DNA from: Streptomyces sp. SCSIO 75703
GTDB taxonomy: Bacteria > Actinomycetota > Actinomycetes > Streptomycetales > Streptomycetaceae
DNA length: 64,000 bases
NCBI RefSeq assembly: GCF_036607905.1
Contig: NZ_CP144555.1
Location: 682,001 to 746,000, forward strand
Reading direction: 5' to 3'
Shown here: one piece after another, positions 28,258 through 36,561 of the stretch
How the letters are laid out: every line of letters starts with the position of its first letter
Numbering within the stretch: position 1 is the stretch's first letter
The notes under the pieces: model-generated
The model's database searches: none
Seen by the model: the letters and a program-made list of their open reading frames with translations, nothing else
What the model was told of the DNA's origin: nothing
Position numbers and translations under genes: made by a program

Positions 28258-29177
28258 CCGCGCTCCTCGACGAGCACGAGAACCTGGAGATCGAGCCCAC
28301 CCTCCGGGAACTGCACATCCCCTCCTCCACCTACTACCGCTGGCGCCGGGCGAAGAAGGAGCCGTGCGAACGGCACCGCCGGGACACCGAGCTGACCAGG
28401 CAGATCCAGCAGATCCACACCGACTCCGGCGGAATCTACGGCTCGCCCCGCGTGCACGCTGTCCTGAAACGCGAAGGCGTCCACGTCGGCCGCAAACGAG
28501 TTGAACGGCTCATGCGCGAAGCCGGCCTCGCCGGGATCAGTCCCCGCCGGACGGGCAAGGGCTTCACCCGCCGCGACCGGGACGCCGACCTCGCCCCGGA
28601 TTTGGTCAGGCGCGACTTCACCGCCGACAGGCCGAACCGGCTGTGGGTCACCGACCTCACCATGATCTCGACCCTTGAGGGGCCCTTGTGGCTGTCGGCG
28701 ATCAGGGACGCGTTCTCCCGCCGGGTGGTGGCCTGGGAGGCCTCCGCCCACGCGGACGCCGACCTCGTGCTGGCCACCCTCGAGTACGCCCTCGCGTCCC
28801 GGGAGGTCGAACCCGGCCAGCTGATTCACCATGCGGACCACGGCTGTCAGTACACGTCCGTGAAGCTCACAACACGCTTGGTGCGGGCAGGAATTGAGGC
28901 ATCCATGGGCTCCGTCGGGGACTCGTACGACAACGCCCTCGCGGAGAACCTCTGGATGCTCATCAAGACCGAGGGCCTCCGCGGCCGCACCTTCGCCACC
29001 CGGGCCGAGGCGAACCTCGCGCTCTTCGAGTACATCGACGGGTTCTACAACAGTCGGCGCATCCAGAAACGCCTCGGCTACCTCAGCCCCGTCGAGTTCG
29101 AAGAGAAGCACTACGCCGAGCAGGCAGCGTCCGAACGAGCGAACCTGAAACCCCGCCAACCCGCTCTGACCAGCTGA
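28254..29177 (+). CDS. IS3 family OrfB (DDE transposase)
   Basis: A 307-residue catalytic subunit in the -1 frame relative to orfA, overlapping it by four bases. The rve integrase core has all three acidic residues: Asp in LWVTDLTMI, Asp in HHADHGCQYTS and Glu in DNALAENLWMLIKTE. The conserved HTH_21 region lies in the first 110 residues (GGIYGSPRVHAVLKREG). No frameshift or internal stop is seen. Confidence 0.95.
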   Translation: MTALLDEHENLEIEPTLRELHIPSSTYYRWRRAKKEPCERHRRDTELTRQIQQIHTDSGGIYGSPRVHAVLKREGVHVGRKRVERLMREAGLAGISPRRTGKGFTRRDRDADLAPDLVRRDFTADRPNRLWVTDLTMISTLEGPLWLSAIRDAFSRRVVAWEASAHADADLVLATLEYALASREVEPGQLIHHADHGCQYTSVKLTTRLVRAGIEASMGSVGDSYDNALAENLWMLIKTEGLRGRTFATRAEANLALFEYIDGFYNSRRIQKRLGYLSPVEFEEKHYAEQAASERANLKPRQPALTS

Positions 29178-29321
29178 TCAGCCCCTCCCGAGCAACGGGG
29201 GAACCTCAGTTCGCGGCCGTGACAGGCGAGTGGTTTCCGCTGCGTTTCGTACGCGGCGTGACTGCGGATGCCCGGAAGGGCGGTCCCGCCATTCCCAGGT
29301 CACGCCAAGGAGTGGACATCC

Positions 29322-29450
29322 ATGAACCCCGTCGAGTACAAGCCTGCACGTCGTCACCGGCTTCGCGAGATCCTGGTCGACGTCGCCGCGGGTGTCGTCA
29401 CCCAGCTCGTGGTGCTGGCCCTGGCGGCGGCAGCGCGCCTGCTCTTCTGA
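29322..29450 (+). CDS. Small membrane-associated protein, DUF6408-like
   Basis: A 42-residue product with a basic N-terminus (YKPARRHRLRE) followed by one hydrophobic helix (AGVVTQLVVLALAAAARLLF). The ATG at 29322 follows AAGGAG with a nine-base spacer, better than the ATG at 29268. Such miniproteins are recurrent in Streptomyces accessory regions and, from memory, are annotated DUF6408. It lies between the IS3 element and the convergent nuclease-helicase genes. No function can be assigned. Confidence 0.6.
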   Translation: MNPVEYKPARRHRLREILVDVAAGVVTQLVVLALAAAARLLF

Positions 29451-29505
29451 CGCAGGCTTGTGGCGGGCCCGGAGAGCCCGCCACTCCACATGCAGGTGGT
29501 ACGCC

Positions 29506-31626
29506 TCAGAAGAGGTAGGCGTCGGGCGACTGCGGGCCCGTGCTCTGGCGCCCCCTGCGGCGCCTGCCCCGGCGTGGCCTGGGCAGATGTACTATCCGTG
29601 CCACTTCCGGCAGGTTCTCCCAGGTGGGGCGGAGCCCATGGGCCTGGACCTCGCCCACCATGTCCTTCAAGTAGCTTCGAGTCTCCTCATCCGTGGAGTA
29701 GAGCACCGTCGCCCTGCTCGCTCGGGTCATCAGCACGTGGTAGGCATGACGGACCAACCGGGCGAACTCATGGTCGTCGACGCTGCCGGCTCTGACTTTG
29801 GGGTCGAACGAACCCGGAACGGCCACCCGCTTGACGCCTGTGTCCGGATCCTTCCGCTCCTTGCCCCGCCGGAACACCCACCGGCCGTCCCGGCGCACCA
29901 TGTCCTCACCCATGATCACGCCGCACCAGTCCCACTCGAGGCCCTGCGCCGTGTACACGCAGCCGATCTGATCAAGCCCTTTCTCGTGCACGGACCAGAT
30001 CCTGCTCGGCGGCGCACCGTCCTCGCAGAAGGCGTCGCTGTCCGCGTTCCAGGGCCTGTGCCAGGAGCCGATCCGCACGTCGGCCTCCAGCCGCCGCTCC
30101 TTGCCGACGGGTTTGGTCCACGGCCAGCAGTACCCGGCGACCAGGCGGGCGGACGCTCCGGCGTGCGCTTCGGTCCGGATGATCCGTTCGAGTTCCTCCG
30201 GGCTGTCCGCCACCTCGACGTGCATCAGACCGTCCGGCGTCCACGGCTCGGGCGCCTCCTCGTCCGACACCCCGAGTACGGCACGCACCCAGCGGATGTA
30301 GGCGTCGCTGCCACCGCAGCGGAACTGCTCCCGGAGGCCGTACCGGACAAGGGTGGCGCCGTGGCGTCGCGCCGCGTCCTCGATCAGTTCGACGGTGCCG
30401 ACGTCGTGCGGACGCACGGTCTGGCCCTCGTCGAGGAAGAACACCGTCAGTCGGGACGCGTCCAGCAACTCGTCGACCTGCGGCTTGGTTCCCTGGTCCT
30501 CGGGTTTCCAGAACCGGTTGGTCGACCGTTCGCGGAGGCGGTGCGCCTCGTCGCAGATCAGCACGTCCAGGGGCGGGTCCGGCGGGGTGACGAAGTTGCT
30601 GAAGTACGTGAAACTCTCCCTGAACTCCCGGTCCCCGTACCCGACGTGCTCCTGGATCGCGCCGTTGAAGGCCCGGCTGCCGCTGGCGTACCGGACCGTG
30701 TGGCCGCCTGCTTCGAGCTCCGCCTTGACCTGAAGGCCGATGGCGCTCTTCCCCGTACCGGCACCGCCAGTGACCAGGAACACCACGCGTCGCTCGTCCG
30801 GCGTGAGGGCGGGACGCTGCGGATCCGGGAGCACCTTGGCCGCCGTGTCCAGGATCTGGTCGGCGACCTCCTTCTGCCGGCCGCGCAGGGTGAACACGGT
30901 GTCCTCTCCCCGGGAGCGGATCATGGCATCGAGCAGGGGCGTATTCCTCAGGCCCATGTTCTGCAGCAGTATCTCCGCCGCGGAGGCGCCTCCTTCGTCG
31001 GCGAAGTGCCTGCGGAGGTCGGAGATCAGTTGTTCCCGCCGGTCGCTCGTGTAGACACCGGCGTAGACGCCGGTCGGGGCGTCCAGGCCGACCAGGGGCC
31101 GGACGGAGGCGTCGGTGGCGTTGTGCAGATAGGCGAAACCACCACATGCGAAATCCAGCCCGCGCAGCGGTCCCCGGCCACCCGTGAACGCCTCGTAGTA
31201 CTCGCGCAACTGCAGGGCGGGGTGCTTCTTCCTGCCCATCCCCGGTACATGGACCAGTTCCGCGGTTGCTCGTTCCACCCTGGTCACCGTCGACCAGCGC
31301 TTCAGCTCGACCAGTTGGACGGACAGTCCCTTCTCCTCCGGATGATGGCCCACGAGGACGACATCGATGAGCCTGGGGTCGCCGGGTCTGTCGGCCTCGT
31401 CGAGGGTGGCCGCGCACTCGACGATCATCTCGACGTTTCCGCGTCCCGCGGCGACCAGGTCCTCCGCCAGGTGTACGAGGCTCTCGGCCCACGCGGACCG
31501 TTCCGACAACGAGGCGTCGGCACCTCGGAAGTGGCGCCATCTTGCGGCCAGGTGCGGCACCATGCGGCGCCTCGAATTCAAGGTCAGCAGATCCTGCGCC
31601 GCCAGCCGCAGCAGGAGCATGGACAC
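29506..31626 (-). CDS. PD-(D/E)XK nuclease + DUF2075 SF1 helicase (copy 1)
   Basis: A 706-residue protein. The N-terminal about 110 residues carry a restriction-fold nuclease signature (Asp in LIDVVLVGHH, then QLVELKRW, the ExK). The DUF2075 helicase core follows: Walker A VTGGAGTGKSA at about 287-294, Walker B DVLICDEAHR at about 354-363, and EQFRCGGSDAY and IGCVYTAQGLEWD as later motifs. The C-terminus is Arg/Pro-rich. The GTG at 31626 sits seven bases after GGGGGA, which forms the 3' arm of a stem-loop shared with copy 2; ATG 31620 is an alternative start. Helicase-nuclease fusions of this kind occur in phage-defence contexts, so defence is the working hypothesis, not shown here. Confidence 0.85.
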   Translation of the reverse strand: MSMLLLRLAAQDLLTLNSRRRMVPHLAARWRHFRGADASLSERSAWAESLVHLAEDLVAAGRGNVEMIVECAATLDEADRPGDPRLIDVVLVGHHPEEKGLSVQLVELKRWSTVTRVERATAELVHVPGMGRKKHPALQLREYYEAFTGGRGPLRGLDFACGGFAYLHNATDASVRPLVGLDAPTGVYAGVYTSDRREQLISDLRRHFADEGGASAAEILLQNMGLRNTPLLDAMIRSRGEDTVFTLRGRQKEVADQILDTAAKVLPDPQRPALTPDERRVVFLVTGGAGTGKSAIGLQVKAELEAGGHTVRYASGSRAFNGAIQEHVGYGDREFRESFTYFSNFVTPPDPPLDVLICDEAHRLRERSTNRFWKPEDQGTKPQVDELLDASRLTVFFLDEGQTVRPHDVGTVELIEDAARRHGATLVRYGLREQFRCGGSDAYIRWVRAVLGVSDEEAPEPWTPDGLMHVEVADSPEELERIIRTEAHAGASARLVAGYCWPWTKPVGKERRLEADVRIGSWHRPWNADSDAFCEDGAPPSRIWSVHEKGLDQIGCVYTAQGLEWDWCGVIMGEDMVRRDGRWVFRRGKERKDPDTGVKRVAVPGSFDPKVRAGSVDDHEFARLVRHAYHVLMTRASRATVLYSTDEETRSYLKDMVGEVQAHGLRPTWENLPEVARIVHLPRPRRGRRRRGRQSTGPQSPDAYLF

Positions 31627-31634
31627 GAGGTGAT

Positions 31635-31668
31635 CCCCCAGAGCACGAGTGACTCGTGCGGGTGGGGG
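31635..31668 (-). promoter_or_regulatory. Stem-loop sequestering the ribosome-binding site of helicase copy 1
   Basis: Nested inverted repeat: outer arms CCCCCA and TGGGGG, inner perfect arms GCACGAGT and ACTCGTGC around one base. On the mRNA the 3' outer arm is the GGGGGA Shine-Dalgarno-like sequence. The same element, with surrounding homology to about 31700, precedes copy 2. Confidence 0.7.
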
Positions 31669-31818
31669 CATGTCCTCGTGAGGAAGCCCGTCGGGCCGCG
31701 ATCGGTACTCGGGATCTTAGGCTGACCGGCGGTTCCGCGGACGAAGACGGAGCCGTGCCCCGGGAGAGACGTCGCCATCATGCCGGATCACGTATCCCGT
31801 GGCCAGGACGCGCCCTTG

Positions 31819-33708
31819 TCATACAGTGGCAGCCAGCCGACCGAGCCGTCCGTCGGCCAGTTCCCGCAGTTTCTCCCGTGTCTCCGGGTCGGTGGAGTAC
31901 ACCATCGTGCCGACCATGCCCCGGGTCAGCAGCACCTTGTAGGTGTTGCGGATGAGCCGGTCGACGTCTGCGTCCGACGTCGCCTTCTTGAAGACCGGGT
32001 CCTTCGACGCCGTGCGGTCCGTGACCCAGCGGTCGCCGCGCCACAGCAGGTCGGGGCCGAGGATGACGCCGGACCAGTCGTACTCGAAGCCCTGGGCGGT
32101 GTAGACGCAGCCGACCTGGCCGAAGCCTGCCGGGTCGGTCGCCCACAGGGCGGCCGGCGGTGCGCCGGAGACGGAGCGGTCGCCGCGCAGGTTCCAGGGC
32201 CGGGCCCAGTCGCCGATGACCACGTCGGGAGGGAGTGGGTCGCCAGGCTTGGGCTCCGGTGACCAGCGCCAGCAGTAGCCTGCGGACATGCGGGCTCCGT
32301 ACCCCTGGGCTCGGCGTGCTTCGAGGAACTCCTCCATCTCCTGAGGGCTTTCCGCGACCAACAACTGCATGCGGTCGTCGGGTTCCCAGACGACGGGCCC
32401 TCCGGGTTCGAGGCCGAGGAGCCGGACGACCCAGCGCAGGTAGGCGTCACTGCCTCCGCAGCGGAACTGGCTGTCCAGGGGAACGACGTGACACGGGATG
32501 TCACGCTTGGCCGCGGCTTCCTTGATGTCGGCTACGGTCCCCATCTCGCCGGGGCGCACCACCTGGTGCTCGTCGAGGAGGAAGACGGGGACGCGGGCGA
32601 CGTCGATGAGTTCGTCGATCTGGGCCTTGCCGGTGCGGTGTTCGGCACGCGTGTAGCGGTTGGCCGACGTCTCCCGGATACGGTGGGCCTCGTCGCAGAT
32701 CAGGACGTCCAGACTGTTCTTCTCGACGGTCATGAAGCTGTTGAAGTACTTGAAGAGATCCTGTACCTCCCGCTTGCGCGAACCGGCGACCTTTCTCATC
32801 GTCTTGGTGAACGACTGGGAGCCTGTGGCGTGCAGGGCCGGCGTTCCGCGCCGGTACAGTTCGCCGAGCAGTTGGAGAGCGATCACGCTCTTGCCGGTGC
32901 CCGGGCCGCCCGTCACGACGACGATCTCCTTTCGATCCGCCCGCTTGGCCCGCTCCACCGCGTTGAGCACCATGCGATAGGCGACTTGCTGCTCGTCGAG
33001 GAGAACGAACTGCTGTCGTTCGCGCACCTCCTGCGCGGCAACGGTCATCAACTGCCTCGAGGGCACCGTGGCGCCGGAGAGCAGCTCGTCCGCTGCCTGG
33101 GCGCCGGAATGCCTGTCGCTCAGCTTCACACGGAGGTGGTCGAGGAATTCCCCACGGCGTTGTCCCGTGAAAAGCAGTCCTCGGTCGTCGCGTTCGATCT
33201 CCCGCAGCCCGGCGACACCCAACTCGGTGGCGTTGTGCAGGAAGGCCACTCCGTTGACGCGATGTCCGTGTCCGGCCAGCGCTCCGTTGAAGTTGACCAG
33301 ATAGTCGCAGTAGCGGCGCACCTGCTCGATCGGGTTGAGAACCGGGTGGGAGTAGCGCTCGACGTGGCACAGCGTGGAATCGTCCTCATGAGGCAGGGCA
33401 TCGCTCCACTGCTTCAGTTCCACCACGACGTAGGAAGGCTCCCCGGTGGACGGGTGCACTCCTGCGAGCACGACGTCGGCGCGCTTGCTGTTCAGCGGCA
33501 GCGCGTACTCCAGCATGACCTCCACGTCGCCCAGACCCGCGTCGTTGAGCGCGGCGGCCAGGACGGGGATACTGCGCTCCCACGAACGCGCCTCCGAAGT
33601 TCCGGGCCGGTAGCCGTGCATGTGGACGAACTGGTCGGTGAGGTGCAGGAAGAGCGAACGGTCGAGGGCCATGACGGCGACTGTTTTCGCGGACGCGCGG
33701 AACAGCAA
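31819..33708 (-). CDS. PD-(D/E)XK nuclease + DUF2075 SF1 helicase (copy 2)
   Basis: A 629-residue paralogue of the downstream gene, same order of domains: nuclease motif SKRADVVLAG then YVVVELKQW (about 75-100), Walker A VTGGPGTGKSVIALQ (about 267-274), Walker B LDVLICDEAHRIRE, QFRCGGSDAYLRW and VGCVYTAQGFEYDW. The TTG at 33708, five bases after GGGGGA, is chosen because it gives an LLFR-type N-terminus like the paralogue; ATG 33672 is the alternative. The two copies are far from identical, so the duplication is old or they were acquired separately, yet their leaders are nearly the same. Probable conflict or defence enzyme. Confidence 0.85.
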   Translation of the reverse strand: MLFRASAKTVAVMALDRSLFLHLTDQFVHMHGYRPGTSEARSWERSIPVLAAALNDAGLGDVEVMLEYALPLNSKRADVVLAGVHPSTGEPSYVVVELKQWSDALPHEDDSTLCHVERYSHPVLNPIEQVRRYCDYLVNFNGALAGHGHRVNGVAFLHNATELGVAGLREIERDDRGLLFTGQRRGEFLDHLRVKLSDRHSGAQAADELLSGATVPSRQLMTVAAQEVRERQQFVLLDEQQVAYRMVLNAVERAKRADRKEIVVVTGGPGTGKSVIALQLLGELYRRGTPALHATGSQSFTKTMRKVAGSRKREVQDLFKYFNSFMTVEKNSLDVLICDEAHRIRETSANRYTRAEHRTGKAQIDELIDVARVPVFLLDEHQVVRPGEMGTVADIKEAAAKRDIPCHVVPLDSQFRCGGSDAYLRWVVRLLGLEPGGPVVWEPDDRMQLLVAESPQEMEEFLEARRAQGYGARMSAGYCWRWSPEPKPGDPLPPDVVIGDWARPWNLRGDRSVSGAPPAALWATDPAGFGQVGCVYTAQGFEYDWSGVILGPDLLWRGDRWVTDRTASKDPVFKKATSDADVDRLIRNTYKVLLTRGMVGTMVYSTDPETREKLRELADGRLGRLAATV

Positions 33709-33714
33709 GAACTT

Positions 33715-33751
33715 CCCCCAGGCAGCACGAAGTGACTCGTGCGGGTGGGGG
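33715..33751 (-). promoter_or_regulatory. Stem-loop sequestering the ribosome-binding site of helicase copy 2
   Basis: Same design as at 31635-31668: outer arms CCCCCA (33715-33720) and TGGGGG (33746-33751) around a GCACGAAGTGACTCGTGC hairpin. Homology with the first copy continues outward through CATGTCCT and GAAGCCCGTCGGGCCGCG to about 33801, interrupted here by an extra CTCCACC/GGTGGAG hairpin. Confidence 0.7.
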
Positions 33752-34008
33752 CATGTCCTTCGAGACTCCACCGGGGTGGAGCGGAAGCCCGTCGGGCCGC
33801 GTTGACTGTGCTGGCGAGACTACCTCTCAGGATGCCTTTCCCACCCTCCAGCCGTCCGTCGCGCTGGACGCCCTCGGCACGGGGGGCGGTCGCGCCGCAG
33901 CGCTTCCGTGAGGTGACGTGGGCGAGGGGCAGGTGCCTCCAACAGGTGTACCGGTGATTTCCGGGGCGGGCGGCGGTCGTTAGGGGGACGAGAGTGAGGA
34001 GGTACCCC

Positions 34009-34569
34009 ATGTCCATGCGTCGACCGTCGGCGAAGCGGCCCACGAGTGAGCTCGACGCCCGCTACAGTTCCGCGTTCCGTCCCCGTCCGGGCGCCGCGGA
34101 CGTCACCGCCGCCCCCTGGCCGGAGGCCGTTCGGCACTTGGAGGGCGCCGAGATCTTCTGGGTCGTCACCGTGCGTGGCGACGGCCGGCCGCACGTCACG
34201 CCGGTGATCGCCGCGTGGCACGACGGCGTGCTGTACTTCTCCACAGGACCCGGTGAGCAGAAGGCCCGGAACCTGGCCGGCAATCCGCGTTGTTCGCTGC
34301 TCACGGGTGGGAACTCACTCACCGAGGGGTTCGACCTGGTCGTCGAGGGCGAGGCGGAACGGGTCGGCGACCCGGTGGTGCTGGAGGAAGCGATCGCGGC
34401 GTACGAGGCGAAGTACGGCGCGCACATCACGTCCCCGGACGGCACCTTCCACGGGATCGGTGACGCCATGCGGAACGGCGACGCCGTGCTGTTCGCCGTG
34501 ACGCCGACCACCGCGTACGGGTTCGGGCGGGACGGCGGGGTCTACAGCCACACGCGGTGGGTCTTCTGA
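34009..34569 (+). CDS. Pyridoxamine-phosphate-oxidase-fold flavin/F420-binding protein
   Basis: A 186-residue split-barrel protein of the PNPOx-like superfamily. The ATG at 34009 follows GAGGAGG with six bases between. The core begins FWVVTVRGDGRPHVTPVIAAW, with the paired strand LYFSTGPGEQKARNLAGNPR typical of cofactor-phosphate contacts. It may bind FMN or F420 and reduce or oxidise small molecules; no substrate can be read. The gene stands alone downstream of the nuclease-helicase pair, whose transcripts run the other way. Confidence 0.83.
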   Translation: MSMRRPSAKRPTSELDARYSSAFRPRPGAADVTAAPWPEAVRHLEGAEIFWVVTVRGDGRPHVTPVIAAWHDGVLYFSTGPGEQKARNLAGNPRCSLLTGGNSLTEGFDLVVEGEAERVGDPVVLEEAIAAYEAKYGAHITSPDGTFHGIGDAMRNGDAVLFAVTPTTAYGFGRDGGVYSHTRWVF

Positions 34570-35034
34570 GCCACCGGCCGGCCGCCTGGCACGCCGCTCC
34601 CGGGCCCCGCGGGAGGTCGGTCGCCCTCCGTGCCCAGTGCCCGCGGCAGCCTGGGCGGGGACGCGTGCAGTTCCCGCTCCCGTAGACCCAGCCGTGGGTT
34701 CCCGGGCCCGGGTTCAGCCGCCCGGGGTGAGGAGGCGGACGTCGACCGTGCGACCGCCCGGGGCCGTCAACCGCACCGACGGGTCGACCAGCCGGTCGGC
34801 GACCCGGGGGACGGCGACGACTTCGGCGTCGGGGCTTGCTTCGCGTACAGGCCACGGGAGGAGAGTCGGGACCCCTCGTGACGGGGTCGACGGCGCTTCC
34901 GGGAGCGGGGGCGGCCGTGTGTGCCTGGCGGGCCCGCGGCGGCGGCACCGGCCCGCGTGCGCGGGGCGCACCGCTCCATCCGCGCCCCTCTCCGCGAGGC
35001 CCCAGCCCCCCGTACGGCCCGTACGTCCCCCGGC
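34570..35034. other. 465-bp stretch, possible decayed coding remnant
   Basis: On the minus strand 34714-34870 encodes a plausible protein-like segment (EVVAVPRVADRLVDPSVRL, ending LLTPGG and a stop) with no start region, as if the 3' end of a lost gene remains. The rest is G+C-rich filler. No RNA or repeat was found. Confidence 0.3.
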
Positions 35035-35823
35035 TCAGGGCACCCGGGCCACCCCCACGTAGAAGCCGCTGCGTTCCCGTGCGGGGGCCGGGGCCTCCTG
35101 GTACCACTCGGTGGCGAACACCAGGCCCGGGGGGAGGAGTTCCAGGCCCTCGAAGAAGGGCTCGACCTCGGCGCGGGTGCGCATTCTCAGGGGGATCTCG
35201 CCCTTCTCGTAGGCGGCCTCCGTCTGGTGTCTCAGCTCGGGGTGCTGGTCGGCCGTGCCGTGGGAGAGGAGCAGGTGGCTGCCGGAAGGCAGGGCCCCGA
35301 CCAGGGTGCGCACGATGGCCCGCGGGTCCTCCTCGTCGGGCAGGAAGTGCAGGAGCGCGATCAGGGACAGGGCGACGGGCCTGCGCAGGTCGAGGAAGGC
35401 GCCCGCGCGTTCCAGGATCGCCTCGGGGTCCCGCACGTCGGCGTGGAGGAAGTGGGTGGCGCCCTGCGGGCTGCTGGTCAGCAGCGCCTCCGCGTGCCGC
35501 AGGACGATCGGGTCGTTGTCGACGTAGACGACGCGGGCGCCCGGCGAGATCGCCTGGACGACCTGGTGCAGGTTGGGTTCGGTGGGGATGCCGGTGCCGA
35601 TGTCGAGGAACTGGTCGGCGCCGTGCTTCGCCAGCCAGGCCGCGGCGCGGTGCATGAACGCCCGGTTGCGGGCCGCGTTGCCCCGCGCCTCCGCCGGGAG
35701 CCTCTCCCCGACCTGCTGGTCGACGGGGTAGTTGTCCTTCCCGCCGAGCAGCCAGTCGTAGACGCGTGCGGGGTGGGGCCTGCGGGTGTCGATGGGGGGC
35801 CTGGGTACGCCGGCAGCGGTCAC
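35035..35823 (-). CDS. SAM-dependent methyltransferase, PF04672 type
   Basis: A 262-residue actinobacterial S-adenosyl methyltransferase (SCO0408-like superfamily). The GTG at 35823 has GGAGGAG five bases upstream; the GTG at 35829 touches that site. Characteristic features are the N-terminal PHPARVYDWLLGGKDNY and the SAM-binding FLDIGTGIPTEPNLHQV. The substrate is unknown for the family. It is divergent, 141 bases away, from the MoxR/vWA operon and ends next to a possible remnant. Confidence 0.9.
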   Translation of the reverse strand: MTAAGVPRPPIDTRRPHPARVYDWLLGGKDNYPVDQQVGERLPAEARGNAARNRAFMHRAAAWLAKHGADQFLDIGTGIPTEPNLHQVVQAISPGARVVYVDNDPIVLRHAEALLTSSPQGATHFLHADVRDPEAILERAGAFLDLRRPVALSLIALLHFLPDEEDPRAIVRTLVGALPSGSHLLLSHGTADQHPELRHQTEAAYEKGEIPLRMRTRAEVEPFFEGLELLPPGLVFATEWYQEAPAPARERSGFYVGVARVP

Positions 35824-35964
35824 GAGCACTCCTCCGTGCGCGGAATCACGGGCAACCGGGTCTCGGCCGGCCGCGGGAACACGTCTGCGGAACCGCCGGA
35901 CCCGGCGTGTCGGGTCCGGCGCACGTCAGCCTATCCAGGCCGGCCGGGGGCCGTCGGGAACTCG

Positions 35965-36561
35965 ATGTCAGTGGTCGCCGATAAGTTCGATCTCGTTCCG
36001 CCGGAGTGGCGGGAACGTCCCCTTCGGTGTGCTTGGGAGTGGTGTGTCTTGTCGGGGTGGGAGAGGTCGAGCGGGGTGCGGGTGGTGCCGCCCGCGCGGG
36101 CGCGGAAGCTGGCCAAGGTTCCGTTCGTCGAGCTGGCCGACGGGCGCTTGCAGGGGGTGGTGTCCAGCGGGTCGGACATCGGGCGGGTGTACGTGTCCTC
36201 CGTCGAGGCCGGGACGTACGCCTTCTCGTGCAGCACCAACAACAACCGTCCGTGCGGCGGCGCCCGGGGCATGTTCTGCAACCACATACGGGCCCTGATC
36301 GGCGAGGCAGTGCTGCAGTACGGGGGCGGGCGCGTGTCCCGGTACCTGAAGGCCGAGGCGGCCGGCGGGGAGGGCGGCGAGCCGGACGCGGCGTCGCTCA
36401 CGTCGGTGATGGCGGCGGCGCGGCCCGCGCCGGGCGACCGGTCGGCGGCGGCGCAGGTGTTCAGCCGCTTCCTGCGGCACCTGTCCTACCTCGAACTGGA
36501 GCCGGTCACCGCGCCGTTGCCCGAGATGCACTGGTTCCCGACGACGGGGGCGGTGGCCTGA
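35965..36561 (+). CDS. SWIM-like zinc-finger protein of the MoxR/vWA operon
   Basis: A 198-residue protein with a central Cys cluster, Cys89 and Cys97 followed by FCNHI (Cys105-x-His107), resembling the C-x-C...C-x-H SWIM finger. The N-terminal half (PPEWRERPLRCAWEWCVLSG) is a small beta-rich domain. No clear ribosome-binding site precedes ATG 35965. It is the first of five genes with overlapping ends. From memory, SWIM proteins recur next to MoxR ATPases, vWA proteins and DUF5682 proteins, where they are thought to recognise a substrate or nucleic acid; role here is inferred. Confidence 0.78.
   Translation: MSVVADKFDLVPPEWRERPLRCAWEWCVLSGWERSSGVRVVPPARARKLAKVPFVELADGRLQGVVSSGSDIGRVYVSSVEAGTYAFSCSTNNNRPCGGARGMFCNHIRALIGEAVLQYGGGRVSRYLKAEAAGGEGGEPDAASLTSVMAAARPAPGDRSAAAQVFSRFLRHLSYLELEPVTAPLPEMHWFPTTGAVA

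Larger units (their letters stand above)
27879..29208 (+). mobile_element. Complete IS3-family insertion sequence, 1330 bp
   Basis: Terminal inverted repeats begin TGAGGTTCCCCCG at both ends (27879-27891 and the complement at 29196-29208), perfect over 13 bases and partly matching beyond. The element is flanked by 3-bp direct repeats GTT (27876-27878 and 29209-29211), the expected target duplication. Inside are overlapping orfA and orfB in the usual 0/-1 frame relation. It looks intact and potentially active. Confidence 0.95.

Noticed and set aside
31669..33754. Common ATG in the helicase leaders (MPPPARV) as the true start or a conserved leader peptide
   Set aside because: It is in frame with copy 1 only; in copy 2 the same ATG is out of frame, so the similarity is of RNA/DNA structure rather than of a peptide.
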